Origin: Pisaster brevispinus
Taxonomy: Eukaryota > Echinodermata > Asteroidea > Forcipulatida > Asteriidae
DNA: 64,000 bases
Direction: 5' to 3'
Assembly (NCBI GenBank): GCA_023634235.1
Contig: JAMKCF010000029.1
Coordinates: forward strand, 1,302,001-1,366,000
Position numbers and translations under genes: made by a program. Under the pieces are notes generated by a model. That model was not told where the DNA came from, did no database searches, and worked only from the letters and a program-made list of their open reading frames with translations. Positions 11,159-23,175 of this stretch are shown piece by piece (within the stretch, counting starts at the first letter, position 1; each line of letters starts with the position of its first letter).

Positions 11159-11218
11159 ATGGCAGTTAAATGTGCCCATTACAAGAAAACTGGCCAAAAG
11201 ATCGATTGTGGATTTATG
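11159..11218 (+). CDS. Candidate first exon, divergent from nested gene
   Basis: ATG in context AATATGG opens 20 codons (MAVKCAHYKKTGQKIDCGFM) up to a consensus-like donor GTACGT, phase 0. No downstream exon was identified on the plus strand, so it could be chance. Confidence 0.25.
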
Positions 11219-11317
11219 GTACGTTGTTAACCATATTTTTCTTTTCAATTCAAGATAATAAAAATGCTCATGCTTGATATGCGTCACGAAACTGCACGAT
11301 AATCGGCCACACATTTT

Positions 11318-11660
11318 GGTCTATAGTGGGACCTAGAAAACGTCTTGTTGGAACTAATAAAGATGTACTGTGTGTATATTCTGTTTGTGGTAACACCATG
11401 TGTATATTATCTACTTTGCTGTGTAGATTTGTTCTTTGTGAACTAGGGCTGCCGCGCAGTAGATTTTAGAAATTCGGGAGACTAGTTAGTTTTGAAAAGA
11501 CTCGTCCTGCTTGTTAACTACTACCTGGATGGAAGGTAGGAAATCGGCCGGAACAAAAGATATTATCTAGTGGGAGATAGATATTATTTTAAGGGGACTA
11601 GATACTATCTTGTGTGAACTGGATATTATCTAGTGGGAGCTAGATATTATTTTGTGGGAA
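11318..11660 (+). repeat. Second block of the 21-bp minisatellite, interrupted
   Basis: Copies of 'gatattatctagtggga' and 'ctagaaaacgtctt' are related to 7190-7570, same orientation. About 200 bp of unrelated sequence separates the two sub-blocks. With 7190-7570 it brackets the nested gene. Confidence 0.7.
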
Positions 11661-11735
11661 AGTGATGCCCCTGCTAAATACCACTCAATTTATGAGTGCA
11701 CAAGAAAATGTTATTTTTCTTGATTAGGAACTTAC

Positions 11736-11863
11736 CGCAACCTGAACTCGTCTTCGGAGCTGAACAAATCGAGTGGATGTTGAATCCAAAAGATCATTTG
11801 TGAATTGAGCAAACTGTTCATCCAATGTAAGAATAGTTATAGAGATCCTGAAGACTTTTCCCC
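11736..11863 (-). CDS. SEA domain 2, first half exon
   Basis: A 128-nt exon, phase 1 in and phase 0 out. It reads GKVFRISITILTLDEQF, then FTNDLLDSTSTRFVQLRRRV, which is the typical SEA first strand and helix (F..DL.d..S..F..L...V). Acceptor TTTTGTAG, donor GTAAGT. The 5.9-kb intron that follows contains the nested gene at 8.6-11.0 kb. Confidence 0.9.
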
Positions 11864-12039
11864 CTACAAAATGTAAAAATAAGACATTATTATTGTTTAT
11901 TATCAGTGAAACAGACACAGAAAAAAACATTTTAAAAAGCTTATTAACAATAATTTATAATAACAACAGTAATGATGTGTATTATGCACTTTTTCAAATA
12001 GATTAAGAAGGCCCCTCAAAACAATATTCAATAATATTA

Positions 12040-12245
12040 CCCTTGTTCATCAGGCCCTAAGCATTCCTGAAACACTCCTTAGGAGTATGCAGCACTGGTA
12101 GCCAAATAAGCGCACAGGTTGCTAATCATTCACATCAACAATCTTTACCCTCACAGGTACCCATTTACTCCTGGGTGATGGGAAGCAATAATAGTAAAGT
12201 GTCTTGCTTATAAAGGGCAGGAGTGTCAGAGCAAGGATCGCGATC
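12040..12245 (-). mobile_element. SINE fragment
   Basis: Minus-strand copy of the 795-1127 family: 'agcaagacactttactat', 'gtaaatgggtacctgtga' and a diverged tail towards 12040. The tRNA-like head is lost. Confidence 0.6.
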
Positions 12246-12504
12246 AACTCGTTCATGAACGCTAACTATTGGTCCGGAGCATGCTCTGCTTAAAACCCAT
12301 ATGCACACTCACATCAGTTTGTCCGACCAATCATTTTGCGGTATCTATAAGGATTATTTCATCTGTTGGTATATGTGTAGTCTGCACTTGAAAGTCAAAT
12401 TTTACCACTATTTTTGATCAATATATTTTGTAAATAAGTACAAGTTCGCACGATGAACACTTCACACATAACAAACAACCCAGTGGCAGCCCCTCCAGAT
12501 TTTG

Positions 12505-13215
12505 GATACTGATCTTCAGGTAGTTGATTGTATTAAAATCCTTGGCGTTTTAATAAGCTCGGATCTTAAATGGGATAAATATGTTAACCATATTTACAGT
12601 AAGGCCAGTAGTAAAATATTTATGCTCAAACTTTTGAAAGAATGTAATTGATCCCTTTCTGACTTGTTGACAATATACATAGGTTACATTCGGCCAATTA
12701 CAGAATATGCCACTCAAGCTTGGAACGCAGGGTTAACTAAAGCTCAGATTGATAAACTGGAGTCAGTTCAGAAACATGCTCTTAAAATTATACTGGGCTC
12801 TGATTACCATGGTTATCAATCATCTCTTATCAAATGTAATTTATTATCACTACAAGATCGCAGTAGGAAGTTTTCCTTAAATTTTGCCACGTCATTAAAA
12901 GACTCATTCATTTAGGGACTAGTTACCACAACCAAGAAATTCCAATGTGCAATATCAACTCAGGCAGGCCAACAAAATATCTTATGTGTAAGACTTACCG
13001 TTTTAAAAATAGTCCGATTCCCTATTTTGTTAACTTTTTAAATGCAAACAGTGCTGCTTCCTAAAACGTTTGTAATGTTGTGCCTGTTTGAGTTTTTTGT
13101 TAAACCTTCCTTTATGTGTGTTTTTACTGTGTAGTAAGCCTATGTATATTTTCTATTTTAACCTGTTGTATGCATTGTCTTAATTTAACCTTTGGCTACA
13201 AGTGCAGTATTTTAA
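12505..13215 (+). mobile_element. CR1/L2-like LINE, 5'-truncated 3' end
   Basis: Reading plus, 12530-12650 gives KILGVLISSDLKWDKYVNHI and LKLLKECN, then a stop codon. After it, 12664-12915 gives LTIYIGYIRPITEYATQAWN, LESVQKHALKIILG and LSLQDRSRKFSLNFA. These are the conserved C-terminal region of CR1/L2-type reverse transcriptase, after the catalytic core. The stop and the missing 5' part make it dead. A 3' UTR of about 300 bp follows, ending near 'aataaaccagaataataaa'. Confidence 0.85.
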
Positions 13216-13752
13216 TAAACCAGAATAATAAAAAAAAATAACTATGAAGAATCCCATTGGAATTGTTATTTTATTTCGAGTCAGATTATTGATTATCGTC
13301 CATTTTTTACAGGTTTGCTTACATATGCTATAACCTCCTTCATACCATTTGCAGTAGTTCTCAAACATAACTTTTCAGCCTCAGTGGACATGGGACGCAG
13401 ATGCGCTACATTTTTCCGTTTTCCACAAGTGCTTGTGTGATCACTATCAGTGTTGAAATATACTACTATCAATAACAGATTTGAACTTATCAAATTAAGG
13501 AAGTCATTTGGAAAACCAGTTTTCTAAATTCTGTGGTCAGTCTATAGTGAGTCAGCGTGGAGTCGCCCTGGACAAAGAACAGTTCATTTTTGCATTGTAA
13601 CCATACAAGAAAGAAACCCCTGTTGACTTGTACACACACCAACAAATAAATGTGCCGAATGTCAAACAATTACATTTTACAAAACGTGTTTTATCAAATA
13701 TTTCTATACTCAATACTGGACGCATTACACCCCTATCAAAAGTTAATCTTAC

Positions 13753-13890
13753 TTCTGCAGGTGCCTGAATTTCCATTTCTCCAGTAGCCGTGTGGACAGT
13801 CACAACTGAAGGAGCCAGGATGATTGTAACATGAGAGTCCTTGGGATGCACATAACTCACTGTTTGTGGTTGAAGCACACTCATCAACAT
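13753..13890 (-). CDS. Calcium-binding EGF domain exon
   Basis: A 138-nt exon, phase 1-1, encoding a cbEGF. DVDEC at the start is the calcium-binding signature, and C-Y-N-x4-F-S-C fits the Asp/Asn beta-hydroxylation consensus. It ends DCPHGYWRNGNSGTCR. All six cysteines are present. The acceptor follows ATTACTAG and the donor is GTAAGA. It joins the EGF exon at 45851 by phase (G plus AT gives Asp). Confidence 0.94.
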
Positions 13891-13924
13891 CTAGTAATAA
13901 TAATAACAATTTAATTGATGAAAT

Positions 13925-14335
13925 ATATATATATACTGGGTTCTTATATAGCGCTTTATCACACCCCTAGGGGCGCATCAAAGCGCTCAGTATTTGTTTT
14001 CCCTGCAAGGTATATAGAGCTACATTTTAAAGTATGAGACCTATTCCTTTATAGCACCATGTAATGGTTTACAAGGTGCTGTGGCGCAATATGCTGCCAA
14101 CAAACCAGGAGCTCCGGGGCGAACCCCTCCTCTTTACGATAAGTGCACTGGGTTCTTTTACGTGCGTTACACAACACACAGGACCAACGGCTTTACGTCC
14201 CATCCGAAAGACGAAGCAATCGTGGTTAAGTGTCTTGCTTAAGGACAAAAGTGTCACGACCAGGACTCAAATCCACACTCTGCTGATCAGAAACACCAGA
14301 GCTTGAGTACGGTGCTCTTACCTGCTCGGCCACGA
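13925..14335 (-). mobile_element. tRNA-derived SINE, near full length
   Basis: On the minus strand it starts at about 14335 with a tRNA-like head: A box TGGCCGAGCAGG, B-box-like GATTTGAGTCC. It then has the body with 'cttaagcaagacacttaacc' and ends at 'gcgctatataagaac' plus TA repeats at 13925. This is an intact pol III-type internal promoter layout. Confidence 0.8.
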
Positions 14336-14739
14336 TACGCCATGTAATTGTTACATCGGGGAAGACAAGCATGATTCACATAGTTTATAAAGTGCTGCAG
14401 TATTCACCACAATGACACTCACAGTGCAGTAACAGTAAGTATCCCTATTATTGGCAGCACTTTTTGTAGAACTCCAAAACACAGACTCAAGTCAAGATTT
14501 TGGTGACATTCACTATAAATACTCCAACGGGAACTCAGATTCAACTATCATGACTTGAACTTGACACTGAGGAATCATGACTCATGACCCATGACTCAAG
14601 AGTCGGAATCGGACTCGACCAAAATTACTCAACTCAAGACTCAAGAGTCAGACTCAATCTCACTGACTTGGCTTTTCAACTCTGGTTACTTTAGCAGTTA
14701 TTTCATTCCATCAACCCCTCTCATAAACCATGTCCTCTC

Positions 14740-14825
14740 TAGACAGTTCCACTCCAAGTGTCTTGCTTAAGGACACAAGTGTCAGGCCCGGGACTCGAAC
14801 CCACACTTTGCTGATCCAACAATTA
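14740..14825 (-). mobile_element. SINE head fragment
   Basis: Minus strand has GGTTCGAGTCCC, a perfect B box, followed by 'gacacttgtgtccttaagc'. Same family as 13925-14335. Confidence 0.7.
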
Positions 14826-15087
14826 TTAGTCAAAAGAAAATGCACTGAGCCGGTTTTCTTGTAGGAATTAAACCAGAAACTGTGACATTCGGGAACTGAT
14901 TTGCAAATACTGAAAACAGAACTGTGTTGGTCCATATTCTGTAGTTCTCTTTGCTTGCTTTTTGTTTTGCTTTTTATTTTATTTTTTTTTAGTCATTGTC
15001 GTATTACTTAATTCTCCCTTTTCTTTTACTTTTGTACTTCTGTTTCCGGCACAAATTTTGTGAATTTGCTCAGACAAATAATAATAA

Positions 15088-17069
15088 CAACTAGACACTA
15101 AGTGTTTGTGAACAAACACAAAGCTGTTCCGTTTTGTTGTGCTTTGATTAATTGATCCAGACATTTAAAGTGAGCCTAAGTTCAAGATTGAACGATATGG
15201 TTCCATTTCCGGTTGACCCGGAATTAAAGGTCAACATGGGGTTACGGTAACCCAAGGCTTATCTTCATTGCTCAAAGGGTTTATAACTGAAAACAAAGAA
15301 AATCGGCTCTGTAGTTCTTGAGATATGGTCCCACTTCCGGTTGACCTAGAAGTAAGATCAACATTGGGTCACGGTAGAACAAGGCTAATCTTCAATGCTC
15401 AAAGACTCTATCACTGAAAAAAAATTGAAAATGGGTTGTGTAATTCTTGAGTAATGATCCCACTTCCGGTTGACCCGGAAGGAAAGGTTAACATGGGGTC
15501 ATGGTAACCCTAGTTCAATCTTTAAAGCTCAAAGGATCTATAACTGAAAAGAAATTGAAAATCGGTTGTGTAGTTCTTGAGATATGGTCCCACTTCCGGT
15601 TGACCCCTAGTAAAGGTCAACATTGGGTCACGATTTCCCAAAACTAATCTCCAATGCCAAGGAGTCTATAACTGAATAAAGTTTGAAAATCGGTTGTGTA
15701 GTTCTTGAGATATGGTCTCACTTCCGGTTGACCCGGAAGTAAAGGTCAACATGGGGTCATGGTTACCCAAGGCTGATCTTTGGTGCCCAAGGAGTCTATA
15801 ACTGAAAAAAGTTTGAAAATCGGTTGTGTAGTTCTTGAGATATGGTCCCACTTCTGGTTGACCCCTAAGTAAAGGTCAACATTGGGTCACGATTTCCCAA
15901 AACTAATCTCCAATGCCAAGGAGTCTATAACTGAAAAAAGTTTGAAAATCGGTTGTGTAGTTCTTGAGATATGGTCCCACTTCCGGTTGACCCCTAACAA
16001 AAGGTCAACATTGGGTCACGATTTCCCAAAGCTATTCTCCAATGCCCAAGGAGTCTATAACTGAAAAAAGTTTGAAAATCGGTTGTGTAGTTCTTGAGAT
16101 ATGGTCCCACTTCCGGTTGACCCCTAAATAAAGGTCAACATTGGGTCACGTTTTCCCAAAGCTAATCTCCAATGCCCAAGGAGTCTATAACTGATAAAAG
16201 TTTGAAAATCGGCTGTGTACTTCTTGAGATATGGTGCTGCAAAGATTAATTAGTTAATATTCAAATGTAGCGCCCGGGACAAAATCGTCGAGCGCCCTGG
16301 GCAACAGAATCACGACGTACATGTACACATGCACAAGCCACCGTTTCAATACGCTATAGATCGATATTTTTGTATAAATAGTGTGCAGCGACTGGTACCC
16401 AGAAGTCGGCTATTTCGTTACGGCATTTCGCGTGCATTTTTCTCTGTGTCACAGGGCATCCTGACTACATTTTTAGTCGATGAACGGAACCTTGTCTCCA
16501 AGCCATTGGTGTCCGATTTGTCACTGAATCGTTAATTATCGTGGAAATTGTTCTACTTTGATTAGTTTTAATGACCAGGAACATCTCTTATTAAAAGCAA
16601 TTAACTTTTCAAAACAGTTTATGTAATTTAGGAAACTAATTCGTAATTTTAATTGAAAATATCGTGTTTTTGACTGTCAAAACATTTGCCCTTTCAGCGC
16701 CAAGTGTTTTGTACACAGAACAAAAACGCGCCAACAAATGACGTCATTGATGACGTTTTATGAATTGTTTGCCACGCTACAGAGCTACATAATAAGACGA
16801 GTCTATATTTGAAAACAGTTTGAGGATCAGACATATACTTCTTGAGATATGGTGGGAACAAGATTGCCTAATTAAATATTCATGTCATTATAACTCAGCT
16901 AATTAATGAAGAACTTGAACAATTTTACTCTTAGCATAATTTCATGTTCTAAGCTTCAATTTGATGTAAGATCTGAATCTCCCATATCTATTATTTTAGA
17001 GCTTAGGTTCGTACAAAATCGTGTACAAAAGCTATGGCAATTTTGACAGAAACAAAGAATAATAATAAT
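15088..17069 (+). repeat. Array unit 1
   Basis: The first, left-most unit. Monomers run 15180-16240; the core 16265-17050 contains TATAAATA at 16373 and TGACGTCA at 16739. It lacks the 'gaatcaattaagaattttt' segment found in units 2, 3 and 7. Confidence 0.9.
16265..17050 (+). promoter_or_regulatory. Promoter-like core of the array unit (type copy)
   Basis: Contains paired GCGCCC(G/T)GG boxes (16270, 16292), ACATGT, a TATAAATA box at 16373, and the CRE palindrome TGACGTCA at 16739 followed by a second TGACG. The same order recurs in all 16 cores, with TATA about 45 bp after each 'catgcacaagccacc' (position in the other cores inferred from the same spacing). A 68-codon frame crosses it in most copies, but changes between copies alter amino acids freely. 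Promoter activity is inferred from motifs only. Confidence 0.4.
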
Positions 17070-19111
17070 AACTAGACATTAAGTGTTTGTGAACAAACAC
17101 AAAGCTGTTCCGTTTTGTTGTACTTTGATTAAATGATCCAGACATTTAAACTGAGCCTAAATTCAAGATTGAACGATATGGTTCCACTTCTGGTTGACCC
17201 GGAATTAAAGGTCAACATGGGGTTACGGTAACCTAAGGCTAATCTTCAATGCTCAAAGCGATATAACTGAAAAAAAAGAAAATCGGCTGTGTAGTTCTTG
17301 AGATATGGTCCCACTTCCGGTTGACCTAGAAGTAAGGTCAACATTGGGTCACGGTAGAACAAGGCTAATTTTCAATGCTCAAAGACTCTATCACTGAAAA
17401 AAAATAGAAAATGGTTGTGTAATGAGATGAGTAATGATCCCACTTCCGGTTGACCCGGAAGTAAAGGTTAACATGGGGTCATGGTAACCCTAGTTAAATA
17501 TTCAATGCTTTAAGGGTATATAACTGAAACAAATTGAAAATTGGCTAAGTAATTATTGAGATATAGGCCCACTTCCGGTTGACCCGGAAGAAAAGGTCAA
17601 CATGGGTCAGGGTAACCCAAGTTCAATATTTAATGCTCAAAGGATCTATAACTGAAAATAAGTTGAAAATCGGTTGTGTAGTTCTTTAGATATGGTCCCA
17701 CTTCCGGTTGACCCCTAGTAAAGGTCAACATTGAGTCACAATTTCCCAAAACTAATCTCCAATGCCCAAGGAGTCTATAACTGAAAAAAGTTTGAAAATC
17801 GGTTGTGTAATTCTTGAGTTATCGTCTCACTTCCGGTTGACCTGGAAGTAAAGGTCAACATGGGGTCATGGTTACCCAAGGCTGATCTTTAGTGCTCAAG
17901 GAGTCTAACTGAAAAAAGTTTGAAAATCGGTTGTGTAGTTCTTGAGATATGGTCCCACTTCCGGTTGACCCCTAGTAAAGGTCAACATTGGGTCACGATT
18001 TCCCAAAAACTAATCTCAAATGCCCAAGGAGTCTATAACTGAAAAAAGTTTGAAAATTTGTTGTGTAGTTCTTGAGATATGGTCCCACTTCCGGTTGACC
18101 CCTAGTAAAGGTCAATATTGGGTCACGATTTCCTAAAGCTAATCTCCAATGCCCAAGGAGTCTATAACTGAAAAAAATTGAAAATCGGCTGTGTACTTCT
18201 TGAGATATGGTGCTGCAAAGATTAACTAGTTAAATATTCAAATGAATCAATTAAGAATTTTTATAAAAATTTACATTTAGAGTTAAGCTTAAGTTCAAAA
18301 AATGTAGCGCCGCGCCCGGGACAAAATCGTCGAGCGCACCGGGCAACAGAATCACGACGTACATGTACACATGCACAAGCCACCGTTTCAATACGCTATA
18401 GATCGATCTTTTTGTATAAACAGTGTGCAGCGACTGGTACCCAGAAGTCGGCTATTTCGTTACGGCATTTCGCGTGCATTTTTCTCTGTGTCGCAGGGCA
18501 TCCTGACTACATTTTTAGTCGATGAACGGAACCTTGTCTCCAAGCCATTGGTGTCCGATTTGTCACTGAATCGTTAATTATCGTGGAAATTGTTCTACTT
18601 TGATAAGTTTTAATGACCAGGAACATCTCTTATTAAAAGCAATTAACTTTTCAAAACAGTTTATGTAATTTAGGAAACTAATTCGTAATTTTAATTGAAA
18701 ATATCGTGTTTTTGACTGTCAAAACATTTGCCCTTTCAGCGCCAAGTGTTTTGTACACAGAACAAAAACGCGCCAACAAATGACGTCATTGATGACGTTT
18801 TATGAATTGTTTGCCACGCTACAGAGCTACATAATAAGACGAGTCTATATTTGAAAACAGTTTGAGGATCAGACATATACTTCTTGAGATATGGTGGGAA
18901 CAAGATTGCCTAATTAAATATTCATGTCATTATAACTCAGCTAATTAATGAAGAACTTGAACAATTTTACTCTTAGCATAATTTCATGTTCTAAGCTTCA
19001 ATTTGATGTAAGATCTGAATCTCCCATATCTATTATTTTAGAGCTTAGGTTCGTACAAAATCGTGTACAAAAGCTATGGCAATTTTGACAGAAACAAAGA
19101 ATAATAATAAT
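17070..19111 (+). repeat. Array unit 2 (2042 bp)
   Basis: Carries the 'attaagtgtttg' head and 'gcgatataactg' variants shared with units 3 and 7. Core begins near 18305. Confidence 0.9.
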
Positions 19112-21168
19112 AACTAGACATTAAGTGTTTGTGAACAAACACAAAGCTGTTCCGTTTTGTTGTACTTTGATTAAATGATCCAGACATTTAAACTGAGCCT
19201 AAATTCAAGATTGAACGATATGGTTCCACTTCTGGTTGACCCGGAATTAAAGGTCAACATGGGGTTACGGTAACCTAAGGCTAATCTTCAATGCTCAAAG
19301 CGATATAACTGAAAAAAAAGAAAATCGGCTGTGTAGTTCTTGAGATATGGTCCCACTTCCGGTTGACCTAGAAGTAAGGTCAACATTGGGTCACGGTAGA
19401 ACAAGGCTAATTTTCAATGCTCAAAGACTCTATCACTGAAAAAAAATAGAAAATGGTTGTGTAATGAGATGAGTAATGATCCCACTTCCGGTTGACCCGG
19501 AAGTAAAGGTTAACATGGGGTCATGGTAACCCTAGTTAAATATTCAATGCTTTAAGGGTATATAACTGAAACAAATTGAAAATTGGCTAAGTAATTATTG
19601 AGATATAGGCCCACTTCCGGTTGACCCGGAAGAAAAGGTCAACATGGGTCAGGGTAACCCAAGTTCAATATTTAATGCTCAAAGGATCTATAACTGAAAA
19701 TAAGTTGAAAATCGGTTGTGTAGTTCTTTAGATATGGTCCCACTTCCGGTTGACCCCTAGTAAAGGTCAACATTGAGTCACAATTTCCCAAAACTAATCT
19801 CCAATGCCCAAGGAGTCTATAACTGAAAAAAGTTTGAAAATCGGTTGTGTAATTCTTGAGTTATCGTCTCACTTCCGGTTGACCTGGAAGTAAAGGTCAA
19901 CATGGGGTCATGGTTACCCAAGGCTGATCTTTAGTGCTCAAGGAGTCTAACTGAAAAAAGTTTGAAAATCGGTTGTGTAGTTCTTGAGATATGGTCCCAC
20001 TTCCGGTTGACCCCTAGTAAAGGTCAACATTGGGTCACGATTTCCCAAAAACTAATCTCAAATGCCCAAGGAGTCTATAACTGAAAAAAGTTTGAAAATT
20101 TGTTGTGTAGTTCTTGAGATATGGTCCCACTTCCGGTTGACCCCTAGTAAAGGTCAATATTGGGTCACGATTTCCTAAAGCTAATCTCCAATGCCCAAGG
20201 AGTCTATAACTGAAAAAAATTGAAAATCGGCTGTGTACTTCTTGAGATATGGTGCTGCAAAGATTAACTAGTTAAATATTCAAATGAATCAATTAAGAAT
20301 TTTTATAAAAATTTACATTTAGAGTTAAGCTTAAGTTCAAAAAATGTAGCGCCGCGCCCGGGACAAAATCGTCGAGCGCACCGGGCAACAGAATCACGAC
20401 GTACATGTACACATGCACAAGCCACCGTTTCAATACGCTATAGATCGATCTTTTTGTATAAACAGTGTGCAGCGACTGGTACCCAGAAGTCGGCTATTTC
20501 GTTACGGCATTTCGCGTGCATTTTTCTCTGTGTCGCAGGGCATCCTGACTACATTTTTAGTCGATGAACGGAACCTTGTCTCCAAGCCATTGGTGTCCGA
20601 TTTGTCACTGAATCGTTAATTATCGTGGAAATTGTTCTACTTTGATAAGTTTTAATGACCAGGAACATCTCTTATTAAAAGCAATTAACTTTTCAAAACA
20701 GTTTATGTAATTTAGGAAACTAATTCGAAATTTTAATTGAAAATATCGTGTTTTTGACTGTCAAAACATTTGTCCTTTCAGCGCCAAGTGTTTTGTACAC
20801 AGAACAAAAACGCGCCAACAAATGACGTCATTGATGACGTTTTATGAATTTTTTGCCACGCTACAGAGCTACATAATAAGACGAGTCTATATTTGAAAAC
20901 AGTTTGAGGATCAGACATATACTTCTTGAGATATGGTGGGAACAAGATTGCCTAATTAAATATTCATGTCATTATAACTCAGCTAATTAATGAAGAACTT
21001 GAACAATTTTACTCTTAGCATAATTTCATGTTCTAAGCTTCAATTTGATGTAAGATCTGAATCTCCCATATCTATTATTTTAGAGCTTAGGTTCGTACAA
21101 AATCGTGTACAAAAGCTATGGCAATTTTGACAGAAAAAAAAAAAAATAATAATAATAATAATAATAAT
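19112..21168 (+). repeat. Array unit 3, near-identical to unit 2
   Basis: Follows unit 2 at exactly 2042 bp. By eye only a handful of base changes separate the two (for example near 20728, 20773 and 20850). The right edge has a longer A/AAT run. Confidence 0.9.
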
Positions 21169-23141
21169 AACTAGACACTAAGTGTTTGTGAACAAACACA
21201 AAGCTGTTCCGTTTTGTTGTGCTTTGATTAATTGATCCAGACATTTAAAGTGAGCCTAAGTTCAAGATTGAACGATATGGTTCCATTTCCGGTTGACCCG
21301 GAATTAAAGGTCAACATGGGGTTACGGTAACCCAAGGCTTATCTTCATTGCTCAAAGGGTTTATAACTGAAAACAAAGAAAATCGGCTCTGTAGTTCTTG
21401 AGATATGGTCCCACTTCCGGTTGACCTAGAAGTAAGATCAACATTGGGTCACGATAGAACAAGGCTAATCTTCAATGCTCAAAGACTCTATCACTGAAAA
21501 AAAAATTGAAAATGGGTTGTGTAATTCTTGAGTAATGATCCCACTTCCGGTTGACCCGGAAGGAAAGGTTAACATGGGGTCATGGTAACACTAGTTTAAT
21601 ATTCAATGCTTAAAGGGTATATAACTGAAAGAAATTGAAAATTGGCTACAAGTAATTATTGAGATATAGGCCCACTTCCAGTTGACCCGGAAGTAAAGGT
21701 CAACATGGGGTAAGGGTTACCCAAGTTCAATCTTTAATGCTCAAAGGATCTATAACTGAAAAGAAATTGAAAATCGGTTGTGTAGTTCTTGAGATATGGT
21801 CCCACTTCCGGTTGACCCCTAGTAAAGGTCAACATTGGGTCACGATTTCCCAAAACTAATCTCCAATGCCAAGGAGTCTATAACTGAAAAAAGTTTGAAA
21901 ATCGGTTGTGTAGTTCTTGAGATATGGTCTCACTTCCGGTTGACCCGGAAGTAAAGGTCAACATGGGGTCATGGTTACCCAAGGCTGATCTTTGGTGCCC
22001 AAGGAGTCTATAACTGAAAAAAGTTTGAAAATCGGTTGTGTAGTTCTTGAGATATGGTCCCACTTCTGGTTGACCCCTAAGTAAAGGTCAACATTGGGTC
22101 ACGATTTCCCAAAGCTAATCTCCAATGCCCAAGGAGTCTATAACTGAAAAATGTTTGAAAATCGGTTGTGTAGTTCTTGAGATATGGTCCCACTTCCGGT
22201 TGACCCCTAAATAAAGGTCAACATTGGGTCACGTTTTCCCAAAAGCTATTCTCCAATGCCCAAGGAGTCTATAACTGATAAAAGTTTGAAAATCGGCTGT
22301 GTACTTCTTGAGATATGGTGCTGCAAAGATTAACTAGTTAAATATTCAAATGTAGCGCCCGGGACAAAATCGTCGAGCGCCCTGGGCAACGGAATCACGA
22401 CGTACATGTACACATGCACAAGCCACCGTTTCAATACGCTATAGATCGATATTTTTGTATATATAGTGTGCAGCGACTGGTACCCAGAAGTCGGCTATTT
22501 CGTTACGGCATTTCGCGTGCATTTTTCTCTGTGTCGCAGGGCATCCTGACTACATTTTTAGTCGATGAACGGAACCTTGTCTCCAAGCCATTGGTGTCCG
22601 AATTGTCACTGAATCGTTAATTATCGTGGAAATTGTTCTACATTGATTAGTTTTAATGACCAGGAACATCTCTTATTAAAAGCAATTAACTTTTCAAAAC
22701 AGTTTATGTAATTTAGGAAACTATTTCGTAATTTTAATTGAAAATATCGTGTTTTTGACTGTCAAAACATTTGCCCTTTCAGCGCCAAGTGTTTTGTACA
22801 CAGAACAAAAACGCGACAACAAATGACGTCATTGATGACGTATTATGAATTTTTTGCCACGCTACAGAGCTACATAATAAGACGAGTCTATATTTGAAAA
22901 CAGTTTGAGGATCAGACATATACTTCTTGAGATATGGTGGGAACAAGATTGCCTAATTAAATATTCATGTCATTATAACTCAGCTAATTAATGAAGAACT
23001 TGAACAATTTTACTCTTAGCATAATTTCATGTTCTAAGCTTCAATTTGATGTATGATCTGAATCTCCCATATTTATTATTTTAGAGCTTAGGTTCGTACA
23101 AAAACGTGTACAAAAGCTATGGCAATTTTGACAGAAACAAA

Positions 23142-23172
<31 letters not shown>
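21169..23172 (+). repeat. Array unit 4
   Basis: Shares rare variants with unit 9 ('gggtcacgatagaac', 'ggggtaagggttaccc', 'gggcaacggaatcac'), pointing to a block duplication 10.2 kb apart. Confidence 0.9.

Positions 23173-23175
<3 letters not shown>

Noticed and set aside
12664..12915. An independent 83-residue gene
   Set aside because: It is the reverse transcriptase C-terminal part of a truncated LINE. Related sequence continues upstream in another position with a stop codon.
13925..14335. A tRNA gene
   Set aside because: A and B boxes are present but the tRNA body does not fold as an intact tRNA and runs into a SINE body and tail.
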